This document shows positions 1 to 7,959 of a stretch of DNA of 64,000 nucleotides, in pieces. The notes beneath the pieces are model-generated. The model was not told where the DNA came from and did no database searches. It saw only the letters and a program-made list of their open reading frames with translations. Numbering within the stretch: position 1 is the stretch's first letter; every line of letters begins with the position of its first letter. Both the position numbers and the translations under genes were made by a program. Origin of the DNA: Luteolibacter arcticus (GTDB lineage Bacteria; Verrucomicrobiota; Verrucomicrobiia; Verrucomicrobiales; Akkermansiaceae); NCBI RefSeq assembly GCF_025950235.1, contig NZ_JAPDDT010000003.1:606159-670158 (forward strand). The letters run 5' to 3'.

Positions 1-1782
1 AAGATGGCCCTCGCCGACCTCGGCGACGGGGCCTCTGCATCGGTGAAATCCCTCGCCAAGCAGGAACTCGTCCGCCTCATCGATGAGGAGGTCCGCCGCG
101 ATCCCGAAGCCGACGGCATTGAGGAAATCCTCCCCGACTCCCCGCTCCCGCTCAATGACGAGCAGGAAGCCGCGCTGAAGGTCGTCCTAGCGTCCCTCCA
201 CTCTCCATCCTCAGAGCTCAAGTCTCCCATCCTGCTCCACGGCGTCACCGGCTCGGGCAAGACCGAGGTCTACCTGCAAGCCGCCCGCGCCACACTCGAT
301 CTTGGCAAGACCGTCCTCGTCCTCGTCCCCGAGATCTCTCTAACACCGCAGACCGTCCGCCGCTTCCGCGCCCGCTTCGCCGGCATCCAGGAGCAGGTCG
401 CGGTGCTGCACTCGAATCTTTCCCAAGGCGAGCGCTTCGACGAATGGCACCGCATCCGCAAGGGCATCGCGCGCATCGTCATCGGCGCACGCTCGGCGGT
501 CTTCGCACCGCTGCCAGACCTGGGGCTCATCCTCGTCGATGAAGAGCACGAGAACACCTACAAGCAGGACCAGATCCCCCGCTACCATGGACGCGATGTC
601 GCCGTGCTCCGCGCCTCACTCGAAGGCTGCGCCATCGTGCTCGGCTCCGCCACGCCCTCGCTGGAGTCGTTTCAAAACACGCTCGATGGCAAGTACCAGC
701 TCGTCCGCCTCGCCAAGCGCGCGGATGGCCAGTCGCTGCCACTGATCCGCGTGCTCGACATGCGGTTGGAGAAGCAGAAGCAAAAAGGCGGCATGGCGAT
801 TCTCTCCGACCGCCTGCGCGTCGCTCTTGAGCAACGCCTGGTGAAGAACGAGCAATCGATCCTCTTCCTCAATCGCCGCGGCTTCGCCCGCTCCCTGCAA
901 TGCCCCTCCTGCGGCCACGTCTGCATGTGCCCGCACTGCTCGGTGTCGCTGACCTATCACCGCGATGACGAGCGCCTGATGTGCCACATCTGCGGCCATC
1001 AGGCGGTGGTGCCCCGCAAGTGCCCCGAGTGCCGAGACCCCGCCATCGCCTTGCAAGGCTACGGCACGCAGAAGGTCGAGGAGATCCTCGCGAAGGTGCT
1101 GCCGAACGCGAAGATCGCCCGCATCGATGCCGATGCCATGCGCAAGAAGCACGCGCTGCGCGACTTGCTCAATGCCTTCCAAGCCCGCAAGATCGACGTG
1201 CTCATCGGCACCCAGATGATCGCCAAGGGACTGCATTTCCCGAACGTCACGCTGGTCGGCATCCTCAATGCCGACATCGGCCTCCACGTCCCCGACTTCC
1301 GCGCCGGCGAGCGCGTCTTCCAACTCCTCACCCAGGTCGCCGGCCGCGCGGGACGCGGCGAACTTGAAGGCGAGGTCATCGTGCAGACCTTCACGCCGCA
1401 CTCACCGTCGATCCAGTTCGCCCGCCATCACGACTTCGATGGCTTCGCTGAACAGGAACTCGAGTTCCGCCGCCAATTCGGCTTCCCGCCCTTCGCCCAC
1501 TGCGCCGTTCTAACAAGCCGCTCGACCCACGAGCGCCGCGCCGAATTCACGCTGCAGACGCTCCACCGCCGTCTCACCGAGGACACGCCACCGGAGATCG
1601 TCATCGGCGAGCCGCTGCCAAGCCCGCTGGTGAAGACCCACGGCCAATTCCGCTTCCAGCTCATGCTCCGCAGCCCCAAGGCCCGGGTGCTGACCCGCCA
1701 CGTCCAGCAAGTGCTCCAAAAGACCCCCCTCCCGGAAGACGTGACCGTGGTCTTCGATATGGACGCGTGGAGCTTCACGTGA
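1..1782 (+). CDS. priA: Primosomal protein N' (PriA helicase), 5' end outside the window
   Basis: Superfamily 2 DNA helicase that restarts stalled replication forks by loading the primosome. The visible 593 codons cover the helicase core and C-terminus. Walker A GVTGSGKTE lies near residue 80, the DEEH box near residue 180, and GSATPS follows. All four zinc-binding cysteine pairs are present in order (CPSC, CPHC, CHIC, CPEC, about residues 300-345), followed by helicase motifs with GTQMIAKG and QVAGRAGR. A full PriA is about 730 residues, so roughly 140 N-terminal residues (the DNA 3'-end binding part) lie before position 1. The frame is open through base 1, so the ATG at position 4 is an internal methionine, not the start. 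It is intact in the visible part and ends with TGA at 1782. Confidence 0.95.
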   Translation, partial: KMALADLGDGASASVKSLAKQELVRLIDEEVRRDPEADGIEEILPDSPLPLNDEQEAALKVVLASLHSPSSELKSPILLHGVTGSGKTEVYLQAARATLDLGKTVLVLVPEISLTPQTVRRFRARFAGIQEQVAVLHSNLSQGERFDEWHRIRKGIARIVIGARSAVFAPLPDLGLILVDEEHENTYKQDQIPRYHGRDVAVLRASLEGCAIVLGSATPSLESFQNTLDGKYQLVRLAKRADGQSLPLIRVLDMRLEKQKQKGGMAILSDRLRVALEQRLVKNEQSILFLNRRGFARSLQCPSCGHVCMCPHCSVSLTYHRDDERLMCHICGHQAVVPRKCPECRDPAIALQGYGTQKVEEILAKVLPNAKIARIDADAMRKKHALRDLLNAFQARKIDVLIGTQMIAKGLHFPNVTLVGILNADIGLHVPDFRAGERVFQLLTQVAGRAGRGELEGEVIVQTFTPHSPSIQFARHHDFDGFAEQELEFRRQFGFPPFAHCAVLTSRSTHERRAEFTLQTLHRRLTEDTPPEIVIGEPLPSPLVKTHGQFRFQLMLRSPKARVLTRHVQQVLQKTPLPEDVTVVFDMDAWSFT

Positions 1783-2096
1783 TCGACACCAGGATCGACG
1801 CTCCAGCGAGGGAATATCGAATCGGATTTTTCGAAAATCGTTCTCTTCCAGCGACTTTCAAACGCGAAGGATCGACAGAAAGATCGACGCTCGCGCCCCC
1901 TGTCCTCGCTGCAAAATGCTTCCGCCCCAACGGCACCGTGGCGGGCACACGCACCCATTGAAACGACGGTTTTCACGTAGGAAGCCCCTGATCCAGAGTC
2001 CCCGGCGGGCTTCGGGTCAGTGTCAGGCATGACACATTCGAACTTGCCGGGGCGGCGGACCGGGTCGATGGGTGACTGTTATTCCAAAAAAACTCC
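1783..2096. other. Intergenic gap, no gene seen
   Basis: This 314-base spacer lies between priA and the TPR gene. Short open frames run through it on both strands but none has a recognisable product or start context. It must hold the promoter of the downstream gene, but no clear -35/-10 pair or terminator stem could be assigned. Confidence 0.4.
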
Positions 2097-3293
2097 GTGA
2101 GTATGAATCCCACAACCGCCAACGAGAAAGACCTGAAGGAGGCCTTGAAAGAGAACCCTGCCGACTGGGACACCCGCAAGCGACTGGCCCACCTGCTCTA
2201 CGATCAGGAGCGCTTCACCGATGCCGCCAACCTCGTGTGGGCGACCGATGAGATCCCTAACATCGACCTCGAATTGGCCTTCGCCGCACGCGTGCTCGCC
2301 AAGGCCGCCCCGCGGAAGGCGATCCGCCTGCTCACCGCTTTGCTCGAGCTCAACCAAGGCAAAGCCGTCCAAAATCTCGGGCTCGCCAATGCCCTGCTCC
2401 ACCACGGCATGGTGCTACAGGCGGCGCGGTTCTACGGAGCTGCCATGGAAGCCGACCCCGAGCTTGGCAACGCGGACCTCGAGCACTTCATGTTGTGGAC
2501 CGATGACGAGGAAACCCTGTGGGGCAACTTCAAGAACCGCAGGCCGAGACTCGGCGAGCTGCCGTGGATGAGACGCAGCCTGGAAGAGTCGATGAAGCTC
2601 ACGGCCTCGATCAGCCGCCACACCACGCCGATCCGCGTGGCGAGCCTGGAGCCGGCCCTCGGCGAGGAGCTGTCGAACGAACTCTACGAGCAGACGCCCG
2701 CCAAGCGTGCCCAGCCCAGCCCGCCGCCCGCGGTGACCATCCCGATGGATCGCGTCAACCCGAAGGACCGTCTTTTCGATCCCGACCTCGGCGCGCCCAG
2801 CGAACCCGAGCCAGCGAAAAAGCGGGCACGCCCCGCCGCGAAGAAGGCCGCCAAAGTCCCGGAGAAGGCTTCCGCTGTGCCCAAGCCGTCCGCGACTCCC
2901 ACAACGCCTCAGCCCGATCTGCCATCGACGCCCACAGCCCCCCCAGCAGGGCCGCGCAAGCCCGACATGCCGGCCGCTGCGCCCGCCGCCGGTCCGCGCA
3001 GACCCGACATGCCAGCCGCACCCGCCGGAGCTCCGCGCAGGCCTGACCTGCCCTCGACCTCCACCGCGCCTGCTTCTGCCCCCGCTGCGGCCCCGCGCAA
3101 GCCCGAGCTGCCGCCCTTGGCCGCACCGACCGTCGGCGGGAATATGCCGGTCCCGCCTCCGAGCTTGCCGGGCGGTGGAAAGGCTCCAGCGAGAACTGCC
3201 TCACCGGATCTCCCCGGGCTCACGAAGCTCAAGCTCACGCCCTCGCATCCGTCCAAGTTGAAGATGCCGCCCAAGAGCGAAGACGAAGGCTGA
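2097..3293 (+). CDS. TPR-like protein with proline/alanine-rich repeat tail
   Basis: Unknown function. Residues 1 to about 150 are alpha-helical and tetratricopeptide-like (runs such as LAHLLYDQERFTDAANLVW and LANALLHHGMVLQAARFYGAAMEADPE). From about residue 225 the protein becomes a low-complexity Pro/Ala/Arg/Lys tail with an imperfect repeated block of the type PRKPDMPAAAP, seen at least four times with variants PRRPDMP, PRRPDLP and PRKPELP. No signal peptide or membrane segment is seen, so it is probably cytoplasmic or a scaffold. The start is either GTG at 2097 or ATG two codons later at 2103. It stands alone between priA and the esterase. The repeat tail may vary in length between strains. 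Confidence 0.75.
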   Translation: MSMNPTTANEKDLKEALKENPADWDTRKRLAHLLYDQERFTDAANLVWATDEIPNIDLELAFAARVLAKAAPRKAIRLLTALLELNQGKAVQNLGLANALLHHGMVLQAARFYGAAMEADPELGNADLEHFMLWTDDEETLWGNFKNRRPRLGELPWMRRSLEESMKLTASISRHTTPIRVASLEPALGEELSNELYEQTPAKRAQPSPPPAVTIPMDRVNPKDRLFDPDLGAPSEPEPAKKRARPAAKKAAKVPEKASAVPKPSATPTTPQPDLPSTPTAPPAGPRKPDMPAAAPAAGPRRPDMPAAPAGAPRRPDLPSTSTAPASAPAAAPRKPELPPLAAPTVGGNMPVPPPSLPGGGKAPARTASPDLPGLTKLKLTPSHPSKLKMPPKSEDEG

Positions 3294-3362
3294 TCTTTTT
3301 TCAACGTCGCACCGGTCATCCGAAGCCGGTCTCCCGGATCGACTTCGCGTTGGCAGGTCGCT

Positions 3363-4826
3363 ATGGCTTCTGCGATGAAGGCCTTCTCCGCATTCCTCGC
3401 CGCGACATTCCTGCTCGGCCGGGCTCCCCTGCCTGCTGCCGAGCAGATCATCGTGCTCGGCGACTCGCTTACCTTCGCCTACGAGGCATCGTTTGCCTTC
3501 AACAAAACGATCAATGGCACCTCCTACGGCGACGGCTTTGGCTCCGGAGTCCGAAATTGGATCGAGATACTCAGCTCCAGCTCCTACCGCCAGAACTCCT
3601 TCGACCTCGGTGCTCGGGACAGCATTTCAGTATTCAGTCTTAGTCCGTTCGGCTTCGTCCAACTCTACTTCCGCCAGAAAAACAACTGGGCCATTCCCGG
3701 GCTCAAGGTGGATCAACTCCGGCGCTTCGTAAGCGGGGATGCCACCGTGACCGAGCTTCTCGCCGAGGATCCCGACTTCGCCAGCCTGAACACAGCGCTG
3801 AACTTCTCCGACTTCAACGAAGATGCTGACTTCAACGTCGCCGACCTCGAAACGCAGATCGCCACGACCGCCGAGCGGCTCACGTTCTTCATCGGCGGCA
3901 ATGACATCAACGCGATCTACGGGACCATCTACGGTGGCGGTTCTCCCGGCGCCTTTGTGGATGACTTCATCGCCGACTCGGCGTTCATCCTCGATTGGGT
4001 CCTCGACCTGAATCCCTCCATCCAGATCGTGGTGGTGAATGTCCCGCACGTCGGCATCACGCCTGACGTACAGCTTACCTATCCCACGGACCCGGTGAAA
4101 ACGGCCCTCGTCACCTCGGTGCTGGCCGATCTCAATTCACGGCTTGCGACGCTGGCCGAAGAGCGCGAACTCGCTTACGCCGATATTTTCACACCCACCT
4201 TGCCGCTTCTGAATCCGGCACCGCTCTGCATTCACGGTCTGCAATTCACCAATTCAGGATCGACGACCGGCGACCTGAACTACGTCTGGCTCAATGGCCC
4301 GGTCAGCGCGAACTTCCATCCCAATACCAACGCACAGGCAGTCATCGCGAATACCATCGTCGACGCCTTCAACCGACGTTACGCCACCGGCATCGCGCCG
4401 CTCACCGCGACTGAAATTCTCGGCGGACTGCTCGGCAAGTCGGCCGCCGCGATCGACATGAACTACGCCACCTGGATCTCCAATCATGCCCTTCCCGGTG
4501 CCACGGACATCGATGACTCGGATGGCGATGGCATTCCCACCGGAGTCGAGTTCGGGCTCGGCCTAAATCCCACTCTCAGCGACGGATGGAAGGTGGCGAG
4601 CCGCTTGGTCAGCGGGACGAGCGGCAGGGAACTTGAGCTATCTTATCCGCTGCGGCTGACCACCACCACACGCTTTACCCTGCGGCCAGCCTCGGCCGCT
4701 AATTCACTCGACCCGTTTATCCCGTTTACCACGCCCCCCGTGCCCGGCGCCGATGGCCTTGCACGTGCTCGCATCTCGGCGACCGGCCCGCGGGCCTTTC
4801 TTCGCCTCAACTGCACCCTTCCGTGA
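3363..4826 (+). CDS. Secreted GDSL/SGNH-family esterase
   Basis: Predicted exported hydrolase of the GDSL lipase/esterase family. An N-terminal signal peptide (hydrophobic FLAATFLLG, then PAAEQ) precedes block I, GDSLTF, with nucleophile Ser near residue 35. Block III appears as IGGNDI near residue 178, and the catalytic histidine is probably in NFHPN near residue 320. After the catalytic domain comes a tail with YATWISNHALPGATDIDDSD and EFGLGLNP, a C-terminal module common on secreted proteins of Verrucomicrobia (recalled). The ATG at 3363 and a second ATG at 3375 both give a usable signal peptide. The substrate cannot be told from sequence. Confidence 0.85.
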   Translation: MASAMKAFSAFLAATFLLGRAPLPAAEQIIVLGDSLTFAYEASFAFNKTINGTSYGDGFGSGVRNWIEILSSSSYRQNSFDLGARDSISVFSLSPFGFVQLYFRQKNNWAIPGLKVDQLRRFVSGDATVTELLAEDPDFASLNTALNFSDFNEDADFNVADLETQIATTAERLTFFIGGNDINAIYGTIYGGGSPGAFVDDFIADSAFILDWVLDLNPSIQIVVVNVPHVGITPDVQLTYPTDPVKTALVTSVLADLNSRLATLAEERELAYADIFTPTLPLLNPAPLCIHGLQFTNSGSTTGDLNYVWLNGPVSANFHPNTNAQAVIANTIVDAFNRRYATGIAPLTATEILGGLLGKSAAAIDMNYATWISNHALPGATDIDDSDGDGIPTGVEFGLGLNPTLSDGWKVASRLVSGTSGRELELSYPLRLTTTTRFTLRPASAANSLDPFIPFTTPPVPGADGLARARISATGPRAFLRLNCTLP

Positions 4827-4933
4827 GGGGGGACATCGCGGAACGAAGTGCTGTGCCCTCACCGCTCGCAATGTTGATTGGCGGCTTGCCAAACTCGCTC
4901 CCCTTCCGGCGCGTGACATGCTAACGCTCCCGC

Positions 4934-6325
4934 ATGCCGTGGAGCACCACCATCGCCGGCCGCACCCACTGCTTCGCCGATCTCCGCATCTTGCTGGCGA
5001 AGGCCACTCCGCTGCGTTCGGGTGACGTGCTGGCTGGCCTTGCCGCGGAGTCTGCGGAGGAGCGCGTGGCCGCGCAGTATCTCCTCACCGATCTGCCGCT
5101 CTCGCATTTTCTCAATGACCCGCTCATCCCCTATGAGGACGACGAAGTCACCCGCCTGATCCACGACCGCCACGATGCCGCCGCCTTCGCCCCGGTCGCT
5201 GGACTCACGGTGGGTGAGTTCCGCGACTGGCTGCTCGCTTACGAAACGGACACGGAAACGCTCACCGCGCTCGCACCCGGCCTTACGCCGGAGATGGTCG
5301 CGGCGGTCAGCAAGATCATGGCGAATCAGGACCTGATCCTCGTCGCGTCAAAGTGCGAGGTCATCACCCGCTTTCGCAATACCCTCGGCCAGCGCGGGCG
5401 GCTGTCCGTGCGACTCCAGCCGAATCACCCTACCGACGACCTCCGCGGCATTGCCGCGTCCATGCTCGATGGCCTGCTGTTAGGCTGTGGCGATGCGGTC
5501 ATCGGCATCAATCCCGCCACCGACCAAGCCTCCACCACTTGCGCGCTGCTGGAGCTGATGGACAGCCTCATTTCCCGCTATGAGATCCCCACCCAATCCT
5601 GCGTGCTCGCCCACGTGACCACCCAGCTCCGCGCGATCGAGGCGGGGGCACCCGTCGATCTCGTCTTCCAATCCATCGCCGGCTCGCAGGCGGCGAATGC
5701 CAGCTTCGGCATCGACCTCGCCATGCTGCGGGAGGCGCGCGACGCCGCGCTTTCACTGAATCGCGGCACCCTCGGCGAGAACGTCATGTATTTCGAGACC
5801 GGCCAAGGCAGCGCGCTTTCGGCGGACGCTCACCATGGCATCGACCAGCAGACCATGGAAGCCCGCGCCTACGCCGTGGCTCGCGAGTTCTCGCCACTGC
5901 TGGTGAATACGGTGGTCGGCTTCATCGGCCCCGAGTATCTCTTCGATGGCAAGCAGATCACCCGCGCCGGCTTGGAGGACCACTTCTGCGGCAAGCTGCT
6001 CGGCCTGCCGATGGGCTGCGATGTCTGCTACACGAATCATGCCGAGGCGGATCAGGATGACATGGACAACCTGCTCACCCTGTTAGGCGTGGCCGGCTGC
6101 AATTACATCATGGGCGTGCCCGGCGCGGACGACATCATGCTCGGCTATCAATCGACTTCGTTTCACGATGCCCACTACCTGCGGCAGGTTCTTGGGAAAA
6201 AGCCGGCTCCTGAATTCGAAGCATGGCTGGAGAAGACCGGCATCGCCGATCGCGGCGGACGCCTTGGAAAAGACTCCCGCGCCCTTGCCGATGCTCCTGC
6301 CGCCCTGGGACTTCTCGCGCCATGA
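4934..6325 (+). CDS. eutB: Ethanolamine ammonia-lyase, large (heavy) subunit
   Basis: Large subunit of the adenosylcobalamin-dependent lyase that converts ethanolamine to acetaldehyde and ammonia. At 463 residues it has the usual EutB length. Recognisable stretches are LVASKCEVITRFRNT, RLQPNHPTDDLRGIAASMLDGLL, GDAVIGINPATD, GLPMGCDVCYTNHAEADQDDMD and NYIMGVPGADDIMLGYQSTS. The ATG at 4934 follows a 107-base gap after the esterase. The stop overlaps the eutC start by four bases (ATGA), so the two subunits are translationally coupled. No eutA reactivase, microcompartment shell gene or cobalamin riboswitch was seen nearby, suggesting a minimal ethanolamine-use module whose downstream aldehyde dehydrogenase lies elsewhere. 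Confidence 0.95.
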   Translation: MPWSTTIAGRTHCFADLRILLAKATPLRSGDVLAGLAAESAEERVAAQYLLTDLPLSHFLNDPLIPYEDDEVTRLIHDRHDAAAFAPVAGLTVGEFRDWLLAYETDTETLTALAPGLTPEMVAAVSKIMANQDLILVASKCEVITRFRNTLGQRGRLSVRLQPNHPTDDLRGIAASMLDGLLLGCGDAVIGINPATDQASTTCALLELMDSLISRYEIPTQSCVLAHVTTQLRAIEAGAPVDLVFQSIAGSQAANASFGIDLAMLREARDAALSLNRGTLGENVMYFETGQGSALSADAHHGIDQQTMEARAYAVAREFSPLLVNTVVGFIGPEYLFDGKQITRAGLEDHFCGKLLGLPMGCDVCYTNHAEADQDDMDNLLTLLGVAGCNYIMGVPGADDIMLGYQSTSFHDAHYLRQVLGKKPAPEFEAWLEKTGIADRGGRLGKDSRALADAPAALGLLAP

Positions 6326-7053
6326 ATGACGAAGCCCATCCGCTGAAGCAATGGACCAGCGCCCGTGTTGGAACCGGCCGCACTGGCGGGTCCTTGCCGC
6401 ACCGCGAGTTGCTTGGCTTCCGCCTCGACCACGCGAAGGCCCGCGACGCCGTCCATGCGCCCTTTGACCCGGCCTCGCTCGCCGCGGAATTGGAATCGCT
6501 CGGTCACCCGCTCATCCTCGCACCCTCGCAAGCCAGTGACCGCGCCACCTACCTCCAGCGGCCCGATCTCGGACGGCGGCTTTCACCGGATGGCCGCGAA
6601 CGTCTCATCGCGGCCAAAGGCGACTACGATCTCGTGTTAATTTTGGCCGATGGACTCTCAGCGACCGCGGCCCATCGCCAGGGACCACTGCTGCTCGGAG
6701 CCCTGCTTCCGCTGTTAGAGAACTGGTCGCTCGCTCCGCTGGTGATCGCTCCTTTCGCCCGCGTCGCCCTACAGGATGAAATCGGTAGCACGCTCGGAGC
6801 GCGTGCCGCCCTGATCCTCCTCGGCGAACGGCCCGGCCTCGGTTCGCCGGACAGCCTCGGTGCCTATCTCGTTCACGCCCCCCGGCCGGGCAATACCGAT
6901 GCGAAGCGCAACTGCGTCTCGAACATCCGGCCGGAGGGACTGCCCCCCGCCGCCGCCGCCCACCGCATCTCCTGGCTGCTGCACGAATCCCGGCGGCTCG
7001 GTTTCAGCGGCGTGGATCTGAAGGACACCAGCGACGTCACGCGCTTGATCTGA
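6322..7053 (+). CDS. eutC: Ethanolamine ammonia-lyase, small (light) subunit
   Basis: Small subunit of ethanolamine ammonia-lyase, partner of EutB in the B12-dependent holoenzyme. The 243-residue product shows the family signatures TSARVGTGRTGGSLPHRELL, FRLDHAKARDAVH, TYLQRPDLGRRL, LVLILADGLSATAAH, LGERPGLGSPDSLGAYL and NCVSNIRPEGL. The ATG at 6322 is chosen because it overlaps the eutB stop (ATGA); a longer open frame reaches back to 6223 but reads through the end of eutB. It is the last gene of the two-gene operon and is followed by the creBC regulatory region. Confidence 0.95.
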   Translation: MNDEAHPLKQWTSARVGTGRTGGSLPHRELLGFRLDHAKARDAVHAPFDPASLAAELESLGHPLILAPSQASDRATYLQRPDLGRRLSPDGRERLIAAKGDYDLVLILADGLSATAAHRQGPLLLGALLPLLENWSLAPLVIAPFARVALQDEIGSTLGARAALILLGERPGLGSPDSLGAYLVHAPRPGNTDAKRNCVSNIRPEGLPPAAAAHRISWLLHESRRLGFSGVDLKDTSDVTRLI

Positions 7054-7099
7054 GGATGCCCGCCCCCCTGCCCGGTTAGATTTCCCGGCTGGCCACGAT

Positions 7100-7115
7100 T
7101 TCACCGGTTCTTCAC
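7100..7115 (+). promoter_or_regulatory. Predicted CreB binding site (cre tag)
   Basis: The bases read TTCAC-CGGTTC-TTCAC, an exact match to the direct-repeat cre tag TTCAC-N6-TTCAC described for CreB/BlrA-type regulators. It lies 46 bases before the creB start codon, the usual place for an autoregulatory operator. Binding is inferred. Confidence 0.6.
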
Positions 7116-7161
7116 AGTCGGGCCACGCTCCGGGCGAATCCGGCGCTCTTTCTTCAAACCC

Positions 7162-7854
7162 ATGAACGTCCTGCTCGTCGAAGACGAACCCGCCATCGCC
7201 GACACCTTGGTCTATGCGCTCAAGACCGAGTGCTTCGAGGTCCATCACGCGCTGACCGGCCAGGAAGCGCTCGATGCCTTCGCGGCCAAGCCCTTCGATT
7301 TCGCCATCCTCGACATCGGGCTGCCGGACATGACCGGCCTAGACGTCTGCAAGAAACTCCGCGAGAGCTCGACCGTCCCGGTGCTTTTCCTCACCGCCCG
7401 CGACGGCGAGGTGGACCGGATTCTCGGCCTCGAACTCGGCGGCGACGACTACGTCACCAAGCCCTTCAGCCCGCGCGAGATCGTCGCCCGCATCCGCGCC
7501 ATCCTGCGGCGCTCGCAAAACGGCAGCACCGCTCCTGCTTCAGCGAAGCTCCCTGAAGTGCCGACCGGCGTGCTCCACCACGACCCGGCCGCGATGCGTA
7601 TCCATTGCCACGGCAGCGAACTCGATCTCACCGCCCACGAGTACAAGCTGCTGCTCGTCTTCATGAAAAACCCGCGCCGCGTGCTCAGCCGCGACCAGCT
7701 CCTCGACCACGCCTGGGCCGATCCCGGTGCCGTCACCGACCGCACCATCGACGCCCACATCAAGTCGATCCGCGCTAAACTTCGCACCGCGAAAGCCGGT
7801 GCCGAAGACCTGATCCAGACCCGTCGCGGGCTGGGCTATTTGTTTGTCCCCTGA
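7162..7854 (+). CDS. creB: CreB-type response regulator (OmpR/PhoB family)
   Basis: DNA-binding response regulator of 230 residues. The receiver domain (1-115) has the acidic pair ED at 7-8, phospho-acceptor Asp51 in ILDIGLPD, Thr78 in FLTAR and Lys100 in DDYVTKPFS. The C-terminal winged helix (about 135-230) carries LTAHEYKLL and the typical RTIDAHIKSIRAKL ... RRGLGYLF ending. The neighbouring kinase is a clear CreC relative, which together with the cre tag upstream supports CreB rather than a generic PhoB. In enterobacteria CreBC controls carbon metabolism and envelope or beta-lactamase genes; the regulon here is unknown. A 105-base hairpin-bearing spacer separates it from creC. Confidence 0.88.
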   Translation: MNVLLVEDEPAIADTLVYALKTECFEVHHALTGQEALDAFAAKPFDFAILDIGLPDMTGLDVCKKLRESSTVPVLFLTARDGEVDRILGLELGGDDYVTKPFSPREIVARIRAILRRSQNGSTAPASAKLPEVPTGVLHHDPAAMRIHCHGSELDLTAHEYKLLLVFMKNPRRVLSRDQLLDHAWADPGAVTDRTIDAHIKSIRAKLRTAKAGAEDLIQTRRGLGYLFVP

Positions 7855-7952
7855 AGACAGAAGACTTCAAGACGACAGACAGAAGACTGGAGCCCGCGAT
7901 GAGCACCTGCCTTTTTCCAGTCTTGCGTCTTCTGTCTTGAAGTCTTCTGTCT
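7855..7952. repeat. Long inverted repeat between creB and creC
   Basis: The arm agacagaagacttcaagac (7855-7873) is repeated in perfect inverse orientation at 7934-7952; a shorter inner pair (agacagaagactgg / ccagtctt) lies between. The arms directly abut the creB stop and end 7 bases before the creC ATG. Transcribed, it would form a strong hairpin in the creBC mRNA. A copy of the right half recurs at 34041-34079. Confidence 0.8.
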
Positions 7953-7959
7953 CCCTCCC

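Noticed and set aside
4827..4933. Cobalamin riboswitch before eutB
   Set aside because: The gap is only 107 bases and shows no B12-box-like sequence or matching helices.
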